Assembly (NCBI GenBank): GCA_965371665.1
Contig: CBDUZI010000009.1
Location: forward strand, 1 to 46,565
Source of the DNA: JAUVAV01 sp965371665
GTDB taxonomy: Bacteria; Oederibacteriota; JAAXVQ01; JAUVAV01
Direction: 5' to 3'
DNA length: 46,565 nucleotides
The first letter of the stretch is position 1. Every line of letters starts with the position of its first letter. The notes under the pieces were generated by a model. It was not told the DNA's origin. It was given only the letters and a program-made list of their open reading frames with translations, and searched no databases. Positions 24,265-31,538 of the stretch are shown here, in pieces. The translations under genes were made by a program, and so were the position numbers.

Positions 24265-26561
24265 GCCGGCTTGTTTCCTTCGTCTTCGGATTTTTCGGAA
24301 CGGCTGTAATCGCAATTTTCTCCCGGACAAATAACCTGCAAACCCTGCTTTTTGGAATACTTTCGGGCTAGATACAAGTTACCGCACTTCGGACAAACTT
24401 CGGCCAGCGGTTTGTTCCAGGAAACAAAGTTGCAGCGGGGATAATTACTGCACCCGAAAAATGCCCGTCCCCGCTTGCTTTTACGTTCAATAATCTGCCC
24501 GCCGCACTCCGGCTGCGAACAGGAAACCCCGATCTCCTGGTTGATTGATTTCGTTGACTTGCAGTCCGGATAGCGGCTGCAGGCCATGAATTTTCCAAAG
24601 CGGCCGTATTTGATCTGCATGGGCCCGCCGCACTTTTCGCAAACTTCATCCACAGTTTCTTCCGGTTTAGCTACGATTCTGCCCTGATTGTCTTCTCCCA
24701 TTTGCTTGGTATTGTGGCAAGCCGGATAATTGGAACAAGCGATAAATTTGCCATGCTTACCCCATTTAACCACCAGTTTGGCGCCGCATTTTTCACACAC
24801 TTCTCCTTCCAGCTCCACTTCGACCTGGGATTTAATGTCCTCCATATCTTTTTGAGCCTTTTCTATTTCCCGCTTAAACGGTTCGTAAAATTCCTTTAAA
24901 ACTTTGATCCAATTGGTCTCTCCTGTTTCGATCGCGTCCAGTGCATTTTCCAGATTAGCGGTAAACTCAATATTGAGAATATCCGGAAAATTCTCCACCA
25001 ACAGATCATTAATAATTATTCCCAGTTCCGTGGGATGGAACCGGGCTTCTTTCCGTTCAACATATTTTCGCGTTAAAATAGTACCGATAACCGGCGCGTA
25101 TGTGCTCGGCCGGCCTATATTATTTTCCTCCATGGCTTTAACCAGCGTGGCGTCATTATAACGAGCCGGCGGCAGCGTGAATTTCTGCTCCGGCCGGATT
25201 CCCTTGAGGAAAAGCGCTTGTTGCTCACTTAAGGGCGGAAGTAATTTGTTTTCCTCCGCAGCCGGCTCTCCTGGAGCCAAATTGTCTAAGGATTCGGTAT
25301 AAGCCGCCATAAAACCCTGAAACCGCATAATTGAACCTCTTGCGCGCAATCCGTATTCTCCGGCCGCGACCTCGACCATGGTAGCGTCAAAAACCGCGGG
25401 CGTCATTTGGGATGCCAAAAAGCGCTGCCATATCAACCGGTATAATTTATACTGATCCGGGGTTAAATATTTTTTAAGGTTCTCCGGCGAACGGTTTTTC
25501 ATTAGAGAAGTCGGATGCACGGCTTCATGGGCATCCTGAGCCTGCTTTTTCATCTTATATTGGGGCGGCTGCGCCGGAGCAAAATCCGGACCAAAGGTTT
25601 GAATAATTAATTCCCGGGCCTCAGCCTGTACCTCGGTATTGACCCTGACCGAATCCGTTCGCATGTAAGTAATCAAACCTACGGACCCCTCATCCCCGAT
25701 CTCTAATCCCTCATAGAGCTGCTGAGCCACCATCATGGTTTTCTTGGCGGTAAAACGCAGTTTTGAGGACGCTTCCTGCTGGAGTTTGCTGGTAATAAAT
25801 GGAGGCGCAGGATACCGGCGCTGCTCTTTCTTTTCAACTTTGGAGACAACATAGTCTGATACGCTTAGTGCCTTAACAATCTCCTGGGTCTCGGCCTCAT
25901 TGGCTAATTCCAGTTTCTGCCCCTGTCTATGGGTTACCAGCGCCGTGAATATGTCTCCGGCCTCGGTCGCTAAATCCACTTCCAGCTTCCAGTATTCCCG
26001 GGATACAAATTTTTCGATTTCTCTTTCCCGGATTACCACTATCCTTACAGCCACGGATTGGACCCGGCCGGCAGAAAGCCCTTTTCGCACCTTCTTCCAT
26101 AACAGGGGAGAGATAGAATATCCGACCAGGCGATCCAGAATGCGACGCGCCTGTTGAGCGTCCACCATATGCTGATTAATCCCCCGGGGCTGCTTTATGG
26201 CCTCCCCTATGGCCCGCCGGGTGATTTCATTAAACCTAACCCGGTATATTTTGCATTTACCGCTGTTTAGTTCATGTTTAAGGTGCCAGGAAATCGCCTC
26301 CCCTTCCCGGTCAGGATCCGGAGCCAGGTAGATATTTTCAACTTTTGCCGCTGCCTGTTTCAGTTCCTTCAACATTTTAGCGCGAGCTCGGATAGTAATA
26401 TAATGGGGCTTAAAATCATTCTCTACATCTACCCCCAACCGGCTTTTGGGCAGATCCCGGACATGCCCCATAGAAGCCTTGACTATATAATCCTTGCCCA
26501 GGAATTTATTAATGGTCTTAGCCTTGGCCGGCGACTCAACTATTACCAGATTTTTCGGCAT
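24261..26561 (-). CDS. topA: DNA topoisomerase I
   Basis: A 766-residue type IA topoisomerase that relaxes negative supercoils. The Toprim domain has Glu9 in VIVESPAKAKTI and the Mg-binding run PDPDREGE at 81-88. The nucleophile is Tyr299 in SVGLITYMRTDSVRV, and LSAGRVQSVAVR lies at 162-173. The C-terminal third carries four zinc-ribbon modules, each with paired CxxC-type cysteines (CEKCGAKLV, CEKCGGPMQ, CSQPECGGQ, CPKCGNLYL), as in proteobacterial and Firmicute TopA. GGAGG lies about 14 nt before the ATG. The neighbours dprA upstream and xerC downstream match a widely conserved gene order. Confidence 0.96.
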   Translation of the reverse strand: MPKNLVIVESPAKAKTINKFLGKDYIVKASMGHVRDLPKSRLGVDVENDFKPHYITIRARAKMLKELKQAAAKVENIYLAPDPDREGEAISWHLKHELNSGKCKIYRVRFNEITRRAIGEAIKQPRGINQHMVDAQQARRILDRLVGYSISPLLWKKVRKGLSAGRVQSVAVRIVVIREREIEKFVSREYWKLEVDLATEAGDIFTALVTHRQGQKLELANEAETQEIVKALSVSDYVVSKVEKKEQRRYPAPPFITSKLQQEASSKLRFTAKKTMMVAQQLYEGLEIGDEGSVGLITYMRTDSVRVNTEVQAEARELIIQTFGPDFAPAQPPQYKMKKQAQDAHEAVHPTSLMKNRSPENLKKYLTPDQYKLYRLIWQRFLASQMTPAVFDATMVEVAAGEYGLRARGSIMRFQGFMAAYTESLDNLAPGEPAAEENKLLPPLSEQQALFLKGIRPEQKFTLPPARYNDATLVKAMEENNIGRPSTYAPVIGTILTRKYVERKEARFHPTELGIIINDLLVENFPDILNIEFTANLENALDAIETGETNWIKVLKEFYEPFKREIEKAQKDMEDIKSQVEVELEGEVCEKCGAKLVVKWGKHGKFIACSNYPACHNTKQMGEDNQGRIVAKPEETVDEVCEKCGGPMQIKYGRFGKFMACSRYPDCKSTKSINQEIGVSCSQPECGGQIIERKSKRGRAFFGCSNYPRCNFVSWNKPLAEVCPKCGNLYLARKYSKKQGLQVICPGENCDYSRSEKSEDEGNKPA

Positions 26562-26633
26562 ATTTAAAATTATTCCTCCAGAATTTTTCCACTGATTTAA
26601 TCATAGCCCCTTATTAAAGTCAATAAAAAGCCC

Positions 26634-27617
26634 CTAAAACCGCAGAGTGAAATACCCGGTAAGCGTTCCGTACTTCATGGAAAACCGGGACAACTCCGGC
26701 AGGCCGGAAAAACCTGCCCAGCCGAAAGAATATAACAGAGCCAGACCCCATCCGGCGGAATCCCGATATTCCATTTGAACTCCGCCTTCCCAGTACTCAC
26801 CCCGACCACTGGAATTATATGTGTGAATTGCATTGATCTCTGGTACCACATAAGTTTTTTGATAAACCTCAATATAAGCCGCCGGCGCATACGCCATTGA
26901 CACTCCCAGCGTAAGATCCCGGCTGCTTATAAAAAGGCACTTGAGGTTTAAGTCATAGGCGCGGTTTCGGTATTCCAAATAAGTCCAATCATCCTGCGCA
27001 AAATAATGCCTTAGCGCATGGTCGGAAAAACGAACACCTACGCCCAAGAAGTCTAAAAAATAAAAATCCGCCTCTAAATTATACTTCTGCTGCCAGGCCC
27101 AATGAAAAGGTTCGGTTGAAAAAGGCAGAATGCCAGTACCTTCCCACTCACCGCTTACATTCCAATCTGACAGACCGCCGGAAAACTTCAAGACCCAAGG
27201 CCCTTCCTGCAGACGGCATTGGGCACAAGCCAGAGTGCTTTGAATCAGTGTGGAAAAATAACGGCCCAGATAATCTTCGGCTTGTATCTTTACTGTAAAA
27301 TATTCCATTCCCCCGCCGAAATCCAATTCCATTGCCTCGGCACGAGGCGTCAGGCAGAACAGGGTTAAAAGTAATAACACCGAAAATTTGCTGTAAAATC
27401 TCCCTGAATCCCCCTTTTTCAAAGGTGGACTTTCAGCCCCCCCTTTTTCAGAGGTTGTGTCATAATCAAACTTTTTGCACTTTTCCGTCATTCCGGCGAA
27501 AGCCGGAATCCAGAAAAGCATTGCAGTAAAAGCAGTATGCATCCTGGATTCCGGCTTTCGCCGGAATGACACGCTTTTATGCACTTGTAATCTTATAGAC
27601 AATCCCATAATCTCCAT
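26634..27617 (-). CDS. Outer-membrane beta-barrel-like protein with repeat-derived open N-terminus
   Basis: The frame is open for 327 residues, but the first 75 or so are not protein-like. Residues 17-46 are the translation of the GTCATTCC hairpin at 27487-27570 (FRRKPESR...FWIPAFAGMT), followed by a C-run repeat. From about residue 74 the sequence looks like a signal peptide (RFYSKFSVLLLLTLFCLTPRAEA) and then a beta-barrel: alternating aromatic strands, many Gly and Tyr, ending in a C-terminal phenylalanine (GYFTLRF), the usual outer-membrane signal. No ATG or good ribosome site lies just before the signal peptide; TTG at 27422 is the nearest candidate. The original start was probably displaced by repeat insertion, so expression is uncertain. 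Function is unknown. Confidence 0.55.
   Translation of the reverse strand: MEIMGLSIRLQVHKSVSFRRKPESRMHTAFTAMLFWIPAFAGMTEKCKKFDYDTTSEKGGAESPPLKKGDSGRFYSKFSVLLLLTLFCLTPRAEAMELDFGGGMEYFTVKIQAEDYLGRYFSTLIQSTLACAQCRLQEGPWVLKFSGGLSDWNVSGEWEGTGILPFSTEPFHWAWQQKYNLEADFYFLDFLGVGVRFSDHALRHYFAQDDWTYLEYRNRAYDLNLKCLFISSRDLTLGVSMAYAPAAYIEVYQKTYVVPEINAIHTYNSSGRGEYWEGGVQMEYRDSAGWGLALLYSFGWAGFSGLPELSRFSMKYGTLTGYFTLRF
27407..27454. repeat. Paired C5-T5 repeat fragments
   Basis: Two related units, AATCCCCCTTTTTCAAAGG (27407-27425) and GCCCCCCCTTTTTCAGAGG (27436-27454), lie in direct orientation. The first matches the interior of the MITE-like element at 1071-1238. They sit just upstream of the signal-peptide coding part of the beta-barrel gene, next to a GTCATTCC hairpin. 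Confidence 0.5.
27487..27570. repeat. GTCATTCC-type hairpin repeat (copy 2)
   Basis: An 84-bp inverted repeat starting GTCATTCCGGCGAAAGCCGG and ending GCCGGAATGAC, with nested arms (CCGGCGAAAGCCGG) at each end. It is the cleanest of the three copies. It lies inside the open 5' part of the beta-barrel frame and is translated there on paper. Confidence 0.8.
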
Positions 27618-27631
27618 CCGTGTAAGCGACT

Positions 27632-27652
27632 GGTTTTGAACCCGCCCCTACA
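27632..27652. repeat. GTAGGGGC repeat fragment at the dprA 3' end
   Basis: On the minus strand this reads TGTAGGGGCGGGTTCAAAAC, one arm of the GTAGGGGCAGGTTT...AACCTACC palindrome seen whole at 45729-45757. The dprA stop codon TAG (27648-27650) lies inside it. Confidence 0.5.
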
Positions 27653-28751
27653 TATTCACCCGAAAATACACCTGTCCGGGACTGCTATGGACCAGCCCCT
27701 TAAGTTCCATAATTAATAATTCCGTCAGCACCTGGTTAACCGGCAGTTTGCTAACCGCTGCCAACTGGTCCACATGCAGTTCCTCGGTTTCTAACGCCTG
27801 GAAGATGGCGCTTTGTCCGCTGTTTAATTCCGGCCGGATAAAATCCTCCGGCCGTCGGTTGGTATCCGGCGGGACATGCTGCGTAGGCAATTCATCTAAT
27901 ATGTCCTGGATGCCGGTTACCAATTTGGCTCCGTCCTGAATCAGGGCATGCGTACCCCGACAAAGCCAGGCATTATAGCTTCCCGGAACAGCAAAAACCT
28001 CACGCCCTTGTTCCCCGGCCCAGCGGGCGGTAATCAGTGCACCGGAAACCGGGCCGGCTTCTACCACCAGAACTCCCCTGGCTAATCCGCTGATAATCCG
28101 GTTGCGCCGGGGAAAATAGGCAGGCCGCGGATTAACTCCCAAGGGGAATTCCGAAACAATGGCGCCCTGCGTGATAAGCTGATCATGTAATTTCTTATTA
28201 GCTTCCGGATAGACCCGGTGTAAGCCGTGTGCCAGCACGGCCACGCTTCTGCCGCCCGCCTCCAGAGCGGTCCGATGTGCTATGGCATCAATCCCCCGCG
28301 CCAGTCCCGATACTATTATAAACCCGGCGTTTACCAGGTCTCTAACGATGGCCTTGGCGGCCGATAACCCGTACTGACTCGGGTTACGGCTTCCGACCAC
28401 GGCCAGAGCTTGCCGGTCTTCAGGCTGGAATACTCCGCGAAGGTAAAGCACCGGGGGAGGAAACGCCAGTAAACGCAACATTTCCGGGTAATCTTTATCC
28501 TCCAGCGTAACCAAGCGGCACCCCAAGCGTTGAGCTTTTGCCAATTCCTTTTCCGCTGTCTCTTTCCAGTTAAAACTAGCCAACCTTTTTGCCAAGCTAA
28601 CATCAATACCACGTTGCTGCGCGAGCTGGGAATCAGGGGCGGAAAAAACGGACGCGGGTGAACCAAAGACCTCTGCCAAACGGCGGGATAATACCGGCCC
28701 CACGCCGGGCATCAGGTTCAGGGCTATCCAGCCCAGCCGGTTGTCAGGCAT
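27648..28751 (-). CDS. dprA: DNA processing protein DprA (Smf)
   Basis: A 367-residue single-strand DNA-binding protein that loads RecA on incoming DNA during transformation. An N-terminal helix-hairpin-helix/SAM-like part (LNLMPGVGPVLSRRLAEVFGS) is followed by the Rossmann-like core with VVGSRNPSQYGLSAA, IIVSGLARGIDAIAH, the PRRNRIISGLARG loop and EAGPVSGALITARWA. Residues after 290 form the winged-helix C-terminal domain. All DprA signatures are present. With pilMNOPQ in the window, natural competence is plausible. The start lies 6 nt after the FtsA-like gene, so it is last in the cheA-cheC operon. The stop codon TAG lies inside a GTAGGGGC repeat fragment. Confidence 0.94.
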   Translation of the reverse strand: MPDNRLGWIALNLMPGVGPVLSRRLAEVFGSPASVFSAPDSQLAQQRGIDVSLAKRLASFNWKETAEKELAKAQRLGCRLVTLEDKDYPEMLRLLAFPPPVLYLRGVFQPEDRQALAVVGSRNPSQYGLSAAKAIVRDLVNAGFIIVSGLARGIDAIAHRTALEAGGRSVAVLAHGLHRVYPEANKKLHDQLITQGAIVSEFPLGVNPRPAYFPRRNRIISGLARGVLVVEAGPVSGALITARWAGEQGREVFAVPGSYNAWLCRGTHALIQDGAKLVTGIQDILDELPTQHVPPDTNRRPEDFIRPELNSGQSAIFQALETEELHVDQLAAVSKLPVNQVLTELLIMELKGLVHSSPGQVYFRVNM

Positions 28752-28757
28752 GGATGC

Positions 28758-30899
28758 TTATTCGTAGGAAATTTCGACCTGGGCGCCGTCCTGTAACGGT
28801 GTGGTAAACCCGGCTTCTTTTCCATCAACTTTTATTTTAATCGGACCGGCCTCAGGCGGCGGATTTAAGTTCAACCCTTCCAAAACCCATGAGAGTATAG
28901 GCAAATGCTCCTTGGGCTGTTCAATCACTATGTCAGAGTTTTTAGGCACGTAATCATTCCTCTCCGCCGGCCGTCCGTCAATCAGGATCCGTCCGCCTCC
29001 GGCATCCAGGGTGCGCGTCTCGCCGTTAACCTTCACGGTAATTTGGCGGGACTGGGGTAATTCTTCTATCAGATCACGCAAGCAAATACCGGCTGAACCC
29101 TGACCGCGCCATTCAATCCGGTCATTGGCATGCGGGCGGTAGTTTTCATCCACCACATTATTATTCACTTTTATGGTCACGCCTTTTTCCTGAAAGTTGC
29201 GGACCTGGCCATTAATCCGAACCGCAAACTCCTCGTTTTCCGGGTAACGCTGGTTTAATTCCGTCACTAGTTCAGCCAGCGTGTGTTGGGAGAACCACTC
29301 AAGTTCAGCCCGGTCCGGAAGAATATTCCCCTCTTCCACCGGCGCTCCCTGGTAAAATAAAACCAATTCCAGGTCATGATGCTGATCATTTATGAGACAC
29401 CCTGCCAGTCCGGAAGGCCGGGGCACCAGGTCCGGCAATAAAACCGCGTCCTCCCCATGCCGGGCTTCGATCAGTTCCACTTTGGCGCCTGAATGCAAGC
29501 ACGTGTCCAGGCTGCCGGGACTGCCATCAACTATAATCCGGCCCGGCACTCCGGCAGTCCCGGGAAGCGTCATTAATTTCCCCCCTAGAGTATAGGTCAT
29601 GGCTTTTCCGGGACGGGCATGCAAGCTTTTAAGTTCGCAGCCGGCTGAAAGCAGGGCGTCAAATACTGTCGGCAAGCCGGTCAGTCCCAGCATTTGCACG
29701 GACTGACCGTTTACTTCGGCATTTATAAACTTCAGCCCTTGCCCGCGCAGAGAGGTGAGGGCAATGCCCAAAGGCGTAACCCCTTCTATGCCTGCCAGTG
29801 CACCCGTGGTATTTTCTAAATCCAGAATAGTTTCCGGTCCCCGAATTCCTACCCGTCCAGGTTCAAGACCGAGTTCTTCGGCCAGCAAGGCGCCCAAACG
29901 GGGTGTCGCGCTTCCGCCGCCGACCATGATTACGGCGCGGGGGGCAGCAGCGTTCAAGCCCCGGATGGTATCCGCAATCTCTTTGGCCAGCTGTCTAATC
30001 CCGGGCAGCAGGGTTTGAAGAATTTCCTCTGCCAACAGACTGCGGCGTTGTCCAAAAATCGTGGTAAACTCCAGAGGTTCCTGCCCGGCCGTTTCGATCA
30101 AACGTTTAACCCGTTCCGCCTCAACAAAATTGAGAAGATAATGTTCGCATATGTTTTCGGTAATCTCATCCCCCGCCTGCGTGACCATGGCATAGGCGCA
30201 TACTGCTCCTTCCCGGGTTATGGCAATATCCGAGGTCCCGGCTCCGACATCCACTAAAGCCAGATTCATCCGGCGCAAATCAGCCGGAATAACCGCCTCC
30301 ATAGCGGCTATGGGTTCCAGGGTTAAAGTCCTGGCTGTAAGTCCGGCCCGGCGCAATACCGTCATGAGCGAATTCACTACCTGGCGGGGCAAAAAGGTGG
30401 TTAACATCTCTACGGATATTTCCCGTCCGCAATGACCTTCCAGGGAATCCAGTATCTCGTGGTCCAAAAAATAGCGGACCGGTGAAAATCCCACGCAATG
30501 AAGTTCTTTGTGATCTCCCGAAGCCCGCACGGATGCCTGGGCGGCCCGGGCGGCGATAAGTTCCAATTCCCGGATTTCATCGTGGGTAATTACGGTAGGA
30601 TAAGGAAACCGCCGGGTCTGAACGGTAAATTCCGTCAGTAAGGCGCGGCCGGCAGCCGCCACCGCCGCTTCCATAAAAGAAAAACCGGTTATTTCTTCCA
30701 ACTCCGCCTTGACCTGAACAACTACCTTTGCCACTGCTTCCACCTTGTGAACTTGCCCGTCCAGCATAGCCCGGTCCGGATGTTCCCGTACCCGGGCGGC
30801 CAGAACTTTAAGTCCGCGGCCGCTTGGTTCCACGACCACGCCGGCAACTTTGCGGGTTCCGATATCCAAGGCCAGCAAGGGAGTAATCGGCCTGCTCAT
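28758..30899 (-). CDS. FtsA-like actin-fold ATPase with C-terminal beta-grasp-like repeats
   Basis: A 713-residue protein. Residues 1-390 are an FtsA/PilM-type actin fold: phosphate-1 loop LALDIGTRKVAGVVV (9-23), an inserted 1C-like subdomain, phosphate-2 LALVDVGAGTSDIAIT, and the adenosine motif VIMVGGGSATPRLG. The remaining 320 residues are a Val/Asn/Gly-rich beta region with recurring units such as FAVRINGQVRNF, ITVKVNGETRTL plus ILIDGRPAERNDYV, and IKIKVDGKEAG plus DGAQVEISYE, suggesting ubiquitin-like (beta-grasp) or related repeats. True FtsA is about 420 residues and lacks this. Similar long FtsA-domain proteins occur in other bacteria without a settled role. It overlaps cheC by 4 nt. 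Roles in division, pilus or polar organisation are open. Confidence 0.72.
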   Translation of the reverse strand: MSRPITPLLALDIGTRKVAGVVVEPSGRGLKVLAARVREHPDRAMLDGQVHKVEAVAKVVVQVKAELEEITGFSFMEAAVAAAGRALLTEFTVQTRRFPYPTVITHDEIRELELIAARAAQASVRASGDHKELHCVGFSPVRYFLDHEILDSLEGHCGREISVEMLTTFLPRQVVNSLMTVLRRAGLTARTLTLEPIAAMEAVIPADLRRMNLALVDVGAGTSDIAITREGAVCAYAMVTQAGDEITENICEHYLLNFVEAERVKRLIETAGQEPLEFTTIFGQRRSLLAEEILQTLLPGIRQLAKEIADTIRGLNAAAPRAVIMVGGGSATPRLGALLAEELGLEPGRVGIRGPETILDLENTTGALAGIEGVTPLGIALTSLRGQGLKFINAEVNGQSVQMLGLTGLPTVFDALLSAGCELKSLHARPGKAMTYTLGGKLMTLPGTAGVPGRIIVDGSPGSLDTCLHSGAKVELIEARHGEDAVLLPDLVPRPSGLAGCLINDQHHDLELVLFYQGAPVEEGNILPDRAELEWFSQHTLAELVTELNQRYPENEEFAVRINGQVRNFQEKGVTIKVNNNVVDENYRPHANDRIEWRGQGSAGICLRDLIEELPQSRQITVKVNGETRTLDAGGGRILIDGRPAERNDYVPKNSDIVIEQPKEHLPILSWVLEGLNLNPPPEAGPIKIKVDGKEAGFTTPLQDGAQVEISYE

Positions 30900-31510
30900 G
30901 GCGACAACCTTATGGCCCGGAAAATAATATCCAGTGATTTCTTGTCGGGAACAAGCATAAAATAGCCGTCGATAATTCTATTCGATTCCATAAATTCAGT
31001 CTCAATGCAAATAACCTCGGTCTGGGGCGGAAATCCCTTGGAAAACTCCGCTACTACTGCCTCGGCCAAATCAAATACCAGCTGGGGAACGGATTGGAGT
31101 AATATGATGCCCAGAAATTCAGTCAGAGCGTTAAGATATGACCCTGCCAGAATATTGCCGGCCTCCTTGATGGCCGAGTGTTCCAGCACCGTGAGAACTT
31201 GCCGTTCGTCGGCCTCGTGTTTGGTCAATAAACTGGCCATCTGAATTGCGCTGCTCCTGGGCAGGATCAATACTATCTTGGCGGAAATATCGCCCAAGAC
31301 ATGCATGCTCACACCCGCGATCAAGGCCTGCGGTCCGCCTGCCAGATCAACGGTTTGCGATAACGGCAGGCAATGTGCCTTGGGAACCGTGATCATGATT
31401 TTCTTCCCTATCAACTGAGAAAGGGCCGTGGCGGCATGTCCCGCCCCAATATTTCCAACTTCCTTTATGGCATCCAATTGCTGTTCATTAAGACCCTTGT
31501 CGGACGGCAA
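30896..31510 (-). CDS. cheC: CheC-family CheY-P phosphatase
   Basis: A 204-residue chemotaxis phosphatase. Both active-site helices are intact: Glu17/Asn20 in AIKEVGNIGAGHAATAL and Glu116/Asn119 in AIKEAGNILAGSYLNAL. It is therefore a two-site CheC/FliY-type enzyme, not CheX or an inactive homologue. CheC removes phosphate from CheY-like regulators and usually pairs with CheD, which is not seen. The start is TTG at 31510, with GGGGGAG upstream at good spacing. It follows cheA by 28 nt and overlaps the FtsA-like gene (ATGA), so all three should be made together. Confidence 0.9.
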   Translation of the reverse strand: MPSDKGLNEQQLDAIKEVGNIGAGHAATALSQLIGKKIMITVPKAHCLPLSQTVDLAGGPQALIAGVSMHVLGDISAKIVLILPRSSAIQMASLLTKHEADERQVLTVLEHSAIKEAGNILAGSYLNALTEFLGIILLQSVPQLVFDLAEAVVAEFSKGFPPQTEVICIETEFMESNRIIDGYFMLVPDKKSLDIIFRAIRLSP

Positions 31511-31538
31511 GTTATCTCCCCCTTTAAAAATAATTTTT

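Noticed and set aside
28758..30899. Calling the 713-aa protein the division protein FtsA
   Set aside because: It is far longer, has a repeat-rich C-terminus, and lacks ftsQ/ftsZ neighbours and the usual C-terminal amphipathic helix.
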